This document shows, piece by piece, positions 1-7,485 of a stretch of DNA of 64,000 bases. The DNA is taken from positions 38,203 to 102,202 of the forward strand of contig JABDIY010000167.1 of assembly GCA_013003535.1 (NCBI GenBank), given 5' to 3'. The DNA comes from Acidimicrobiales bacterium (GTDB lineage: Bacteria > Actinomycetota > Acidimicrobiia > Acidimicrobiales > SZUA-35). The notes below the pieces were generated by a model. It worked only from the letters and a program-made list of their open reading frames with translations. It was not told the DNA's origin and ran no database searches. The position numbers and the translations under genes were made by a program. Position 1 is the stretch's first letter. Every line of letters begins with the position of its first letter.

Positions 1-491
1 GGAACCGCAAGGTGGGCAAGGTTTCCAAACCGATCAAGCTAAACATCGGCCTGTTGTGTTCCAAGAGCTTCGACGACTCCTTGTTCGAGGAACTGTTCTG
101 GACCAAATACCGTCTCGCCAAGGATGACATAGTCAAGATGAACATCAAGGGCGTCTTTCAAGTCTGGATGCGCAACGGCGACTATCACGAGATCCCGCTG
201 AAGGAATGCCACGCCTGGACCCGGGAAGGCTGCAACTTCTGCCCGGATTTCGCCGCCGAGCACGCCGATATTTCCACCGGCGGGATCGGCAATGAAACCG
301 ACTGGACCCTCACCGTGGTCCGCACCGAACTGGGCCGAGCCATCATTGATGCCATGATCAAGGACGGCTACATAGAGACCCGGCCCGGCGACGATGACCC
401 GGCGGCGGTGGCTCTGATGCACCGACTGGCCAAGAAAAGCCGGGAGCGGTGGCCGGCGTGGGCTCGTGAGGAAGTCCGGGTGGGCCTGTAG
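1..491 (+). CDS. Coenzyme F420 hydrogenase/dehydrogenase beta subunit, C-terminal part (5' end outside window)
   Basis: This is the C-terminal part of an FrhB/FdhB-family protein, which passes electrons between coenzyme F420 and a redox partner through flavin and iron-sulfur centres. The frame is already open at the left edge, so the in-frame GTG at 12 is probably not the start. Seen directly: a GLLCSKSFDD segment typical of the family's C-terminal domain, and a cysteine cluster (CHAWTREGCNFC) followed by an ADIS-x-GG-x-G stretch. The stop codon overlaps the GTG of the next gene by one base, suggesting translational coupling. The electron partner cannot be named from this fragment. Confidence 0.85.
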   Translation, partial: NRKVGKVSKPIKLNIGLLCSKSFDDSLFEELFWTKYRLAKDDIVKMNIKGVFQVWMRNGDYHEIPLKECHAWTREGCNFCPDFAAEHADISTGGIGNETDWTLTVVRTELGRAIIDAMIKDGYIETRPGDDDPAAVALMHRLAKKSRERWPAWAREEVRVGL

Positions 492-1162
492 TGCCCGTGC
501 GGGAACTACAGATTCTCCACGGCGAAATCGGCGCCTGTCGTAAATGCCCGCGGTTGGTGGCGTGGCGGGAACAGGTGGCGAGGGAAAAACGAGCGTCCTT
601 TGCGGCCGACACCTACTGGGGACGCGGTGTGCCCGGCTTCGGCGATCCGAAGGCGAAGCTGATGGTGGTGGGGCTGGCTCCGGCAGCGCACGGGGCGAAC
701 CGAACCGGTCGAATGTTCACCGGCGACCGCAGCGGCGAGTGGCTCTACCGCGCCCTGTTTCGAGCGGGCTTCGCCAACCAACCTGAGAGCACCGATGTGG
801 ATGACGGTTTGACCCTGACCGGGGCGTGGGTGACCTCACCGGTGAAGTGTGCGCCACCGGCCAATTCGCCGAGCGCGGCCGAGATCGCCACGTGCAAACC
901 GTTTTTCGAGCGGGAGTTGGCGCTGCTCCAGCCCACGGTGATGGTGGCTCTGGGTGGCATCGGCTTCTCTTCTGTGATCCGCCACTTCGACATTCGACCC
1001 CGACCGAAGTTCGGCCATGGCGTGGCGATTCCCATCAGCGAGCGGACGATGCTGTTGGGGTGTTATCACGTGAGTCAGCAGAACACCTTCACCGGGCGTC
1101 TCACCGAGGAAATGCTGGACGAAGTCTTCGGCCGAGCCGCCGAGCTGGCAAGTCAGGGCTAG
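491..1162 (+). CDS. udgB: Family 5 uracil-DNA glycosylase (UdgB type)
   Basis: Predicted to excise uracil and other deaminated bases from DNA as the first step of base excision repair. The 223-residue protein has the family's N-terminal cysteine pair (CRKC, residues 16-19) and two further cysteines (VKCAPP and ATCKPF), which should hold the 4Fe-4S cluster. The uracil-pocket motif GLAPAAHGANRTG lies near residue 61. The second catalytic-loop motif near residue 191 reads CYHVSQQNTFTG, the form seen in type 5 enzymes. The length is normal. The GTG start overlaps the preceding stop by one base, so the gene is probably co-transcribed with the F420 gene, although the functions look unrelated. Confidence 0.9.
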   Translation: MPVRELQILHGEIGACRKCPRLVAWREQVAREKRASFAADTYWGRGVPGFGDPKAKLMVVGLAPAAHGANRTGRMFTGDRSGEWLYRALFRAGFANQPESTDVDDGLTLTGAWVTSPVKCAPPANSPSAAEIATCKPFFERELALLQPTVMVALGGIGFSSVIRHFDIRPRPKFGHGVAIPISERTMLLGCYHVSQQNTFTGRLTEEMLDEVFGRAAELASQG

Positions 1163-1746
1163 GCGCCGGAAATCACTGCGAGCGCCCGCCGCAAAAGTCG
1201 CTGGGTCGACTCATCGGGTTGAGCGATCGGCGTACCCGGCTTCCACCATTCCAGGGCATGGGACTCGTGATTTCCTACCGGCTCGCTGCCTGGCGGGGCG
1301 GTCACCAGGAAGCGGACGTCGAGATGAAGGTGGGCCGGTTCGCCGGGTCGGGCCGGAATCTCGTGGACGTCCAGATCGATGGCGGGTTGATGGACGGTGA
1401 GACCCGCCAGGCCCGTTTCTTCGCTGGCCTCCCGTAACGCGACCGCGCTGAGGTCACCGTCGCCATCGGCGTGGCCACCGGGCTGTAACCAGCGATCCAG
1501 CTTCACGTGATGCATGATCAGCGCGGCGCCTCGGGAGGGATCCACGACGGCGGCCGAGCCGGTGAGATGCCCGGAAAGGCAGGTGCGAAACAAAGCATCG
1601 GGATGCCCGGAACAGAAGTCCAGCATCTGTTCGCGGTAGCGCTCTTGGCTCGCCCCCTTCAGTTCGGCCTGGCCGATCTGGTGGATAGCCAGTTGGAGGG
1701 CAGTTTGCGAGGAGGTCTGAAGGGTTGATTCGGACGCAGACGGCAC
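1159..1746 (-). CDS. NUDIX hydrolase
   Basis: A 195-residue NUDIX-fold pyrophosphohydrolase. The Nudix box is visible as GGHADGDGDL followed by REASEETGL; the glutamate usually found midway is replaced by glycine, a variant common in actinobacterial GGHADGD-type members, while the metal-binding REASEE part is intact. The substrate cannot be predicted. The start is GTG at 1746. The gene is convergent with udgB and overlaps its end by 4 bases. A short hypothetical ORF lies 9 bases upstream on the same strand. A role in cleaning oxidised nucleotides would fit the DNA-repair neighbour but is inference. Confidence 0.85.
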   Translation of the reverse strand: MPSASESTLQTSSQTALQLAIHQIGQAELKGASQERYREQMLDFCSGHPDALFRTCLSGHLTGSAAVVDPSRGAALIMHHVKLDRWLQPGGHADGDGDLSAVALREASEETGLAGLTVHQPAIDLDVHEIPARPGEPAHLHLDVRFLVTAPPGSEPVGNHESHALEWWKPGTPIAQPDESTQRLLRRALAVISGA

Positions 1747-1755
1747 TCTGCAAAG

Positions 1756-1998
1756 CTACTCGGCTGGAGAGCCGTCGCTGCGGAGATCGATCGGCCGTTC
1801 CGCCGTGAATCCCACCGCATCGAAATTGGCTTGTGCATTGACCGCCGCAGCCAGGCAGTCCCACAGCTCAGCGCGCTCTACCGGAGGAAGTTCCTGACCG
1901 CCGCTTCTCAGTAAACCCGGGAGAGTCGGAAGCCAAACAAGGTCGCCGTTCACCACGGCCGGGCGACGGTCGTCTTCGGGGATGGCGGGCTCGGGCAC
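1756..1998 (-). CDS. Short hypothetical protein
   Basis: An 80-residue frame starting with GTG at 1998 and ending 9 bases before the NUDIX gene on the same strand. I do not recognise a family. The product is acidic, with a proline-rich start (MPEPAIPEDD) and no membrane segment or cysteine pair. No convincing Shine-Dalgarno sequence precedes it. It may be a real small gene in operon with the NUDIX hydrolase because it fills the space neatly, but it could also be chance coding in GC-rich DNA. The 154 bases between it and the next gene hold nothing I can identify. Confidence 0.4.
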   Translation of the reverse strand: MPEPAIPEDDRRPAVVNGDLVWLPTLPGLLRSGGQELPPVERAELWDCLAAAVNAQANFDAVGFTAERPIDLRSDGSPAE

Positions 1999-2152
1999 AG
2001 TTGACTATCGGAAAATACGAAGCAAAACCTGACGGGTCACCTGAACCAAAAGAGTGCCCGGAATGCCCATCAACTCTGTTCTTCCCCGTTCTCGGTCAGC
2101 ACCCACCCCGCCCAGCGAGTGAACCAACACCCAGTTCAGGCCGGTCGGAGGA

Positions 2153-2917
2153 TCAGACCAGCGGCCAGGGCCAGCGATGGCCGTCGCTGTCGTCTTCGGG
2201 AAAGATTCCAGCCTGCAAAACGGCGTTCGCCCGGGTCATCATGGCGTCGGTTTCCAGCGCGCTCAGCATGGCCGCCAGACCGTTGGACGGGCCCGTGTCC
2301 ACGAATCTCTGAATAGCGTCCAGCATTTCGGAAGGGATCTCATCGCCGGCGAAGTCCCAGATCACGGTGCGCAGCTTGAATTGCTGATGGAAGGACAGTC
2401 CGTTGTCGATTCCGTACACATGCCCATCCGGACCCATCAAGCAGTGTCCGCTTTTCCGATCGGTGTTGTTGGCGATCCAGTCGAGGATGCACAGCCGCTG
2501 CAGGTCCGGGATGGCTCGACCAGCTTCGAACATCGTGAAGTAGTGCTCGGCGAAGTCTGCGTTCACAAACGCCTGGACGGACCCCTCCCCCAGCTGGCCC
2601 ATGGCCAAGGCGGTGGGCGGAATGACTCTCCAGCCCAAATCCTCGCACAGTCGGAAGGTGGCGATCTCGCGCCGGTACAAATTGGCGGGGAAGTCCCACA
2701 GCGGCCGCTCGCCCTGTCCCGGTTTGTAGATTCCGCGAACGTCGGTTCCATCTTCGGCGGTGAAGTGGACCAACAACGTCAGGTTCGAGCTGTACGGCAT
2801 ACGGCCTTCGATCTCGAAGTCTCCCGTTTCGAACAGATCGATCAGCTCGTCGGCCGGAAGATCAAACGGGTCGGTACTGTTCCGGCGCGGTGCCAGGGAG
2901 TCCTCGGTCTCAGCCAC
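2153..2917 (-). CDS. SCO1664-family kinase-fold protein
   Basis: A 254-residue member of the actinobacterial SCO1664 family (TIGR03843 type), distantly related to the PI3/4-kinase and HipA kinase fold. Kinase-like signatures are visible: IYKPGQGERP resembling a nucleotide-binding region, LDWIANNTDRKSGH resembling the catalytic loop (D-x4-N-x-D-R), and YGIDNGLSFH resembling the metal-binding DFG position. Substrate and biological role are unknown. It is the last gene of a three-gene unit, following the DUF3090 gene by 4 bases, an order conserved in actinobacteria. A kinase beside a phosphomutase suggests a shared small-molecule or protein phosphorylation step, but that is inference. Confidence 0.85.
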   Translation of the reverse strand: MAETEDSLAPRRNSTDPFDLPADELIDLFETGDFEIEGRMPYSSNLTLLVHFTAEDGTDVRGIYKPGQGERPLWDFPANLYRREIATFRLCEDLGWRVIPPTALAMGQLGEGSVQAFVNADFAEHYFTMFEAGRAIPDLQRLCILDWIANNTDRKSGHCLMGPDGHVYGIDNGLSFHQQFKLRTVIWDFAGDEIPSEMLDAIQRFVDTGPSNGLAAMLSALETDAMMTRANAVLQAGIFPEDDSDGHRWPWPLV

Positions 2918-2921
2918 GTGC

Positions 2922-3446
2922 TTAGTTCAGTCGAGGGCAGCTGTGACCGGAAGGGTCCAACGGCTGGCCGCACAAACGACAGGGTGGCCGGCCGCCTTCC
3001 ATGAGGATTTCGGCCGTACGGATGAACGCGGCGGCCTGTTCTACCGAAACGTGGACCCGAAGTGTTGCCCCCGGCAGGTCATCATCTTCTTCGGTAAACG
3101 CCGCCAGCTCATCCTCCAATGTGGGCTGATCTACGAGTTCCTCGACCACTAGAACAACTCGGCTGCTGACTTCATCTACACCGACGGCGATTTGGCCGAC
3201 GACGAACACCGGTTGGGCGGGGTCGATCAACTCCACCGGGGTGGGGAGGGCGGCTTCGGGGGCGGGGAGATCGTCGAGAACAGTGAGTAAGAAGTTGGAC
3301 AGCGCAATGACCTGCTGCTTTTCCAGTTTGACGCTGTGGTAGCCGAAACTGTCGCCCGCTTGGAGGTAGAAGATCCGGTTTCCGGGTTCGCCAACGGCGC
3401 CGGCGGTGAAGTGGGTGGGCTCCCGGTACTCGTAGATCTCGCTCAT
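2922..3446 (-). CDS. DUF3090 family protein
   Basis: A 174-residue protein of the actinobacterial DUF3090 family (TIGR03847 type), function unknown. The N-terminus (MSEIYEYREPTHFTAGAVGE) is typical: a short beta-rich domain with FYLQAGD and LEKQQV segments. The C-terminus carries a compact CRLCGQPLDPSGHSC motif, probably one zinc site. Its ATG overlaps the TGA of the phosphomutase gene by one base (TGATG) and its end lies 4 bases before the SCO1664-like gene, so the three are almost certainly translationally coupled. Interpretation as an adaptor between the kinase-like and phosphatase-like neighbours is speculative. Confidence 0.88.
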   Translation of the reverse strand: MSEIYEYREPTHFTAGAVGEPGNRIFYLQAGDSFGYHSVKLEKQQVIALSNFLLTVLDDLPAPEAALPTPVELIDPAQPVFVVGQIAVGVDEVSSRVVLVVEELVDQPTLEDELAAFTEEDDDLPGATLRVHVSVEQAAAFIRTAEILMEGGRPPCRLCGQPLDPSGHSCPRLN

Positions 3447-4102
3447 CAGCTGGGCACCAATGCTGAGAGGTCATCACCGGTGGAGTTGACAGCGAGCACC
3501 ATCGGTCCGGTGTGGGTGAAGAGCACAGCCGACACCGAGCACGGCGACACCACGATCCGTTGGAACAGGTCCAGGTGGGTTCCCAAGGCGTCAGCGATCG
3601 CTGCCTTGATCGGGTCGGCGTGACTTACACACACCACCCGCTGGCCGGGATGGTCGCCCACGATCTGCTGCAGCGCTCCGGTGATCCGGGTCTGCATTTC
3701 GGTGAAGGATTCGCCGCCGGGAAACCGAAATCCGCTGGGGTAATTCTGCACCTTCTGCCATTCGGGCAGTTTGTAAAGTTCGCGAAGTTTGCGGCCGGTC
3801 CATTCGCCGAAGTCAGCCTCGATGAGACCCTTGCGGATCTGCACTCGGTGGCCCAGCGCTTTCCCGATCGGTGCCGCCGTCTCACGGGTGCGTTCCATGG
3901 GTGAGGCATAGACCGCCGCGAAGGAATCTGACCCCAGCGCAGCAAGGCGCTGCGCGACGCGCCCGGCCTGCTGCACCCCGGCCTCGGCCAGATGCAGGCC
4001 TTTGGCGCGACCCGGAAGAACGGACCCCGTTGTGGGGGTCTTGCCGTGCCGGACCAGGAAGATCGTGGTGGGTTCGGGAGTTTTGGCCTTCTTGCTTGCC
4101 AT
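3446..4102 (-). CDS. MSMEG_4193-family putative phosphomutase (histidine phosphatase superfamily)
   Basis: A 218-residue histidine-phosphatase-fold enzyme of the actinobacterial MSMEG_4193 type (TIGR03848). The phosphohistidine motif FLVRHGKTPTTG is near the N-terminus, followed by the family's ASPMERTRETA segment, the acid-containing GLIEADFGEWTG, and a second histidine in VVCVSHADPIK. I chose the ATG at 4102 (MASKKAKTPEP) because the 75-residue upstream extension would overlap the TadG-like gene and does not look like protein. A TACCGT hexamer lies 11 bases upstream, suggesting the trio has its own promoter separate from the tad operon. The substrate is unknown; general phosphatase activity is more likely than glycolytic mutase activity. 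Confidence 0.85.
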   Translation of the reverse strand: MASKKAKTPEPTTIFLVRHGKTPTTGSVLPGRAKGLHLAEAGVQQAGRVAQRLAALGSDSFAAVYASPMERTRETAAPIGKALGHRVQIRKGLIEADFGEWTGRKLRELYKLPEWQKVQNYPSGFRFPGGESFTEMQTRITGALQQIVGDHPGQRVVCVSHADPIKAAIADALGTHLDLFQRIVVSPCSVSAVLFTHTGPMVLAVNSTGDDLSALVPS

Positions 4103-4149
4103 GTCGGGGGTGTACGGTAGCGGCGCCACAGCCGCACCCCCTGTGGCGT

Positions 4150-4593
4150 CTAACCGGTGCTTTGCGGTGAAGCCACAGACTCCACGGTGATCGTGACCGA
4201 TTTGGTTTGTGAAAGGATCCCCAGCAGCGCAAACTCCACTTCCCGGGACAGCTCCACCACCATGTCGTCGGCCAGGCCGTCGCCGTCCCGGGTTTCCACA
4301 CCGCCGTTCACCGCTGTGAAATCCCATGTGGATGGTTGGCCGAGTATCTCTTGAGCGGCCTGAGTTGCGGCTGCGTTGTCCAAAACCAAAATTCCGTTGA
4401 GGCGGTACTCGGCGATGTCGATTTGGTTAGCGCCGGCGGCGGCTGCAGCATCCGCTTTCTGCACGAGGTCTTGTCGCTCAGCGATTACTCGCCAGAGATC
4501 GATGCTCATGCCACCAACGAGAAAGATCATGATGACCAGGCCCAACCCGAAGATGGTTGCCGACCCCTCCTGTCCACGATGCACATCGATCAT
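4150..4593 (-). CDS. TadG-like pilus assembly protein
   Basis: A 147-residue protein with the N-terminal layout of the Tad/TadG-like family: a short basic start (MIDVHRGQEGSATIF), one hydrophobic helix (about residues 12-32) and then an extracytoplasmic region. The helix begins at EGSATI, resembling a pseudopilin processing region without the canonical Glu+5. It is the last gene of the tad operon, and its start overlaps the preceding TadE-like gene by 4 bases. It probably acts at the membrane as a minor pilin or assembly factor for Flp-type pili. It is much shorter than proteobacterial TadG and lacks a von Willebrand domain. Confidence 0.75.
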   Translation of the reverse strand: MIDVHRGQEGSATIFGLGLVIMIFLVGGMSIDLWRVIAERQDLVQKADAAAAAGANQIDIAEYRLNGILVLDNAAATQAAQEILGQPSTWDFTAVNGGVETRDGDGLADDMVVELSREVEFALLGILSQTKSVTITVESVASPQSTG

Positions 4594-5021
4594 CTCGGTG
4601 TCCGGACGTAGGTGGGGTAGCGCTCGACATGGCTCCCGGTGTAGACGAAGCTGCCCAGATCGAAGAAGAACACCGCCCGAAGGGTTACATCCACAGTGAT
4701 ACGGACGTCGTTCCCGACCCCGGCAACCGGCGCGGCGCTGCTGACGGTCAGCGAGCCGACAGGGAGGCCGTTACTCACCTCGGTTGCCCGGACCGTCCGG
4801 TTGATTGAGTCAGGATCTCCGCCACTCAGAAGGAACGCCCTCGCCCCTTCGGCGGCCGCGTCGTTGGCCGCGTGAACCCCTTGTAGCCAGGTGGGAATTG
4901 TAAGGATCATGAAGGCCAGCGGGATGATTGCGAATCCTAGGAAAAGCGGCATCTCCAGGAGCGCTGCCCCTCGTTCTCCGTCCGAGGGGCGAACTGAACG
5001 GGAATGAATCCTGGACGTCAC
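4590..5021 (-). CDS. TadE-like pseudopilin
   Basis: A 143-residue TadE-family protein. After a basic leader (about residues 1-17) comes GAALLEMPLFLGFAI, where glycine followed by Glu at +5 matches a prepilin-peptidase site, and a hydrophobic helix. The remainder is a small beta-rich exported domain containing VRITVDVTLRAVFFF. Predicted to be a minor pilin of the Tad/Flp pilus. It overlaps both neighbours by 4 bases, so it is embedded in the operon. No prepilin peptidase gene is in this window, so processing would depend on an enzyme encoded elsewhere. Confidence 0.78.
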   Translation of the reverse strand: MTSRIHSRSVRPSDGERGAALLEMPLFLGFAIIPLAFMILTIPTWLQGVHAANDAAAEGARAFLLSGGDPDSINRTVRATEVSNGLPVGSLTVSSAAPVAGVGNDVRITVDVTLRAVFFFDLGSFVYTGSHVERYPTYVRTPR

Positions 5022-5428
5022 GGTGCCTCGGGGAGACGTTCGGTGGCGGAGATTGCTCGGACCTGGAACGACCAGTCCGGCGAAAACGGCAGCCAGCGTT
5101 TGAAGGTGACCGGCACAATCACCTCGGAGAATTCACCACCGATGGTGCACTGGGGCGCTCCAACGCCAGCACCCAATGATCCGCCCAGGAGATCTCCCCG
5201 AGCATCCTCGAACCTTCGGTAGCAATCGCCGGGATCCGCGCCAAAGGATGCCGATGCCCGAGCTGCCTCGTTGGCCGCAGACTGCACGGCACCGCGGCCA
5301 TACTGCCAAACGGCAAACTGGGCGATGAGCACGAACGCAATGAACATCATGCTGATGGCCGCAATGCCGGCGAGAGCGACAGAACCCCGTTCGCCGGATC
5401 GTCCGGGCAACGTGGGGACGCCGGGCAT
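5018..5428 (-). CDS. TadE-like pilus protein
   Basis: A 136-residue protein with a short leader ending in GERGSVALAG, one hydrophobic helix (about residues 15-43, AAISMMFIAFVLIAQFAVW) and an exported domain containing the NEAARASA segment common just after the TadE helix. It has two cysteines (GDCYRR and PQCTIG) that could form a disulfide outside the cell. The Glu+5 typical of TadE is not present, so it may be a TadE/TadF relative that is not processed. Its ATG shares one base with the stop of the Flp pilin gene. It is one of three related pseudopilin-like genes in a row. Confidence 0.72.
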   Translation of the reverse strand: MPGVPTLPGRSGERGSVALAGIAAISMMFIAFVLIAQFAVWQYGRGAVQSAANEAARASASFGADPGDCYRRFEDARGDLLGGSLGAGVGAPQCTIGGEFSEVIVPVTFKRWLPFSPDWSFQVRAISATERLPEAP

Positions 5429-5616
5429 TAGCCGCCGGTGACCATGTTTTTGATATCGGTCATGAGAGTGTTGGTCACGTCGGTCATGCCTGTGAGCAGG
5501 ATTGCTACGATCGCCACGCCGAGCGCAGCCAGGCCCAGGTACTCAACCACTCCAGCTCCTTCCTCGCCGGAGCGGTCAGCGTTCAGGCTGATCATGATTG
5601 CGAAATACAAAGACAT
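5428..5616 (-). CDS. flp: Flp-type pilin subunit
   Basis: A 62-residue Flp pilin, the likely main subunit of the pilus. The leader ends in GEEG, followed by AGVVEY with Glu at +5 and Tyr at +6, the Flp prepilin-peptidase signature. A 20-residue hydrophobic helix (LGLAALGVAIVAILL) and a short polar tail (TDIKNMVTGG) follow. Unlike the first gene of this operon it is preceded by a strong Shine-Dalgarno sequence (GGAGGAGATTCA before ATG 5616), consistent with a need for high translation. It sits between tadC and the TadE-like genes, with 52 bases separating it from tadC, the widest gap in the operon. Confidence 0.88.
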   Translation of the reverse strand: MSLYFAIMISLNADRSGEEGAGVVEYLGLAALGVAIVAILLTGMTDVTNTLMTDIKNMVTGG

Positions 5617-5668
5617 TGAATCTCCTCCACGGAGTGGGTTGTGTTGGTTGTGGTTCTCACGGGTCGCA

Positions 5669-6604
5669 TCAACGAGCTCCGAAGATCATTCGGGGCAGCG
5701 GCGCCGCCACGAAGCCGATCATCACCGGCGTAATGAGGCACAGCAGCGGGATCAGCATCGCCGTGCGGCGCTTGACCGCCGATCGAGCCAGATCCTGCTT
5801 ACGTTCGTTGCGAAGGTCTTCGGCAACCGAGAGCAACGAGCCTGCGATGTCGCCACCAGTGGTGGACGAGGCTGCGAGCAGCCGATAGAGGCGTGCCGCA
5901 CTTGGCTCATCGGTGGCTTCCGCCAGTTTGTCATAGGCCCGAGTGGCGGCCATGCCTGACGAGATCCAGGAGACGGCGTCGCGTAGTTCGCCAACGACCG
6001 GGCCGCGTGCCAGGTTGCACACCGACCGAACGGCGTCGACGGGACCACTCCCGGTGCGGAGGCGGACGGCTAACAACTGGGCGATCGTGTAGACCTCGCC
6101 ACGCATCCGTTCCGCACGCTTTTCCGTGGCCGCATTCAAGCGATTTCGTTGGAGCGTCGCCCCGATGAACCCGAAGCAGCTGATGAGGAGAAGCATGATC
6201 GCGATACTGCCAACCACAAGGCCGAGCACTACACCGAGCGCGATGCCCCCCACGGTGTGCGTGAGTTGACGCATTCGGTACTGAGCCGGATCGGTATCGG
6301 CAAAACCGGCGTTCCGGAGTCGGCGCCTGAGTGTGTCGTGGTCGGCGGCATCAACCAGTCCGCCAAGTTTTTCGGCCAACTGACCGAGCAGCGGGCCAAA
6401 CACCCGACCGACCGGGGTGCGATCGTCGTACCTCGTGACCGTCGCAACCGAGACGTCGGCGTAGCCTGTGCCGAGGCGGGACCTGGAGATCGCCGCATAC
6501 GGTCGGACCCGACCAGCGAGTAGTCGCCGGGGAGGGACGATGGCGCGAGACAGCAAGACGGCAAACCCGGCCGCGCCCAAAGAGGCGACGAACGCCGAAT
6601 TCAT
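5669..6604 (-). CDS. tadC: TadC-like type II/IV secretion F-domain membrane protein
   Basis: A 311-residue inner-membrane platform protein of the Tad pilus. It has an N-terminal membrane segment (MNSAFVASLGAAGFAVLLS), a central pair of helices around GGIALGVVLGLVVGSIAIMLLL, the cytoplasmic T2SSF domain with RMRGEVYTIAQLLAVRL and STTGGDIAGSL, and a C-terminal segment (MLIPLLCLITPVMIGFVAAPL). The ATG at 6604 is chosen over an upstream frame extension because it overlaps the tadB stop as ATGA. It should pair with TadB to couple the TadA ATPase to pilin extrusion. Confidence 0.86.
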   Translation of the reverse strand: MNSAFVASLGAAGFAVLLSRAIVPPRRLLAGRVRPYAAISRSRLGTGYADVSVATVTRYDDRTPVGRVFGPLLGQLAEKLGGLVDAADHDTLRRRLRNAGFADTDPAQYRMRQLTHTVGGIALGVVLGLVVGSIAIMLLLISCFGFIGATLQRNRLNAATEKRAERMRGEVYTIAQLLAVRLRTGSGPVDAVRSVCNLARGPVVGELRDAVSWISSGMAATRAYDKLAEATDEPSAARLYRLLAASSTTGGDIAGSLLSVAEDLRNERKQDLARSAVKRRTAMLIPLLCLITPVMIGFVAAPLPRMIFGAR

Positions 6605-7485
6605 CGAGCGCCCCCCGAAGCGAGAATTCGAGTCTCGGAGGGAATGCGACCGAGACGATTGATCGAAAAAAGACCAGCGAGGCACAGCAGACCGCCGAGG
6701 CCGATGACCAACCACCCAGCCGGGCTGCGGTAAAAGGTGGCGTAGTCCGGTGCGGTGGCAATTAGGAGGATCAGCACAAGGAACGGGAGGACGGCGGCGC
6801 CCCGGGATTCGATGCGGACCTCCAGTTGAGCGGTCTTGATCTCCTCGTGGAGAGCGATGTCGCCCGCTGTGGCTTCGGCCAGGTCGGCGAGGATGTCGAT
6901 CACGACCAATGAGCCCTGTTCGAAGGCCACCAAAATGATCTCGAGCACTCGATCACTGACGGGGTCAGCAAGTTCTTCGCGCACAACCTCTAGAGCGGTC
7001 CGCTGGTCCAACGTGGCTGCAAGGCCTGCATAACGGTTGAAATACGGGCGCAGAACAGGCGGACCACTGCGACCCAGTTCGCCGAGAGCGGTGTGGACCG
7101 ACATCGACGATTTCAGATGGGCGATGAGATCCCGTAGAGCGTCGGGCCAGGCGTTGATCCGTTCCCGAGTGATCTTTGCTCGGCGCCGACTGTAGAACGA
7201 GCGAGGAATCCACAGAGCCAGCCCTCCCGCGACGAACGACAACGGCAGGACCCGTGTGAGGGCCTGCATCAACAACGCCACCGTCATTGCCATGCCCACC
7301 GAGACAGCGATGAATTGGAATGGCGTCACGTGAGCGCCCGCTTGATGGAGCCAGTCCTGCGCCCGGTCCCGGTGACGCCGATCCCCTGAGGGGGTACGTT
7401 CGAGATATCGAGGCGATACGCCTACGAGGGCGCCCAATGACAGGTACACGAAGAAGCCGGCGCACAATCCTGCAAGCAACCTCAT
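6601..7485 (-). CDS. tadB: TadB-like type II/IV secretion F-domain membrane protein
   Basis: A 294-residue polytopic membrane protein. It shows an N-terminal helix (LLAGLCAGFFVYLSLGALVG), a second hydrophobic pair (ISVGMAMTV and SFVAGGLALWI regions), a cytoplasmic T2SSF domain with WPDALRDLIAHLKSSMSVHT (the TadB hallmark W-PDAL-LI) and two C-terminal helices around VLPFLVLILLIATAPDY. It lies between tadA and tadC with 4-base overlaps on both sides. Predicted role: membrane platform for Flp pilus assembly. Confidence 0.87.
   Translation of the reverse strand: MRLLAGLCAGFFVYLSLGALVGVSPRYLERTPSGDRRHRDRAQDWLHQAGAHVTPFQFIAVSVGMAMTVALLMQALTRVLPLSFVAGGLALWIPRSFYSRRRAKITRERINAWPDALRDLIAHLKSSMSVHTALGELGRSGPPVLRPYFNRYAGLAATLDQRTALEVVREELADPVSDRVLEIILVAFEQGSLVVIDILADLAEATAGDIALHEEIKTAQLEVRIESRGAAVLPFLVLILLIATAPDYATFYRSPAGWLVIGLGGLLCLAGLFSINRLGRIPSETRILASGGAR

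Noticed and set aside
4103..4327. Upstream extension of the phosphomutase frame
   Set aside because: The 75 residues are Gly/Arg-rich, overlap the TadG-like gene and do not belong to the family.
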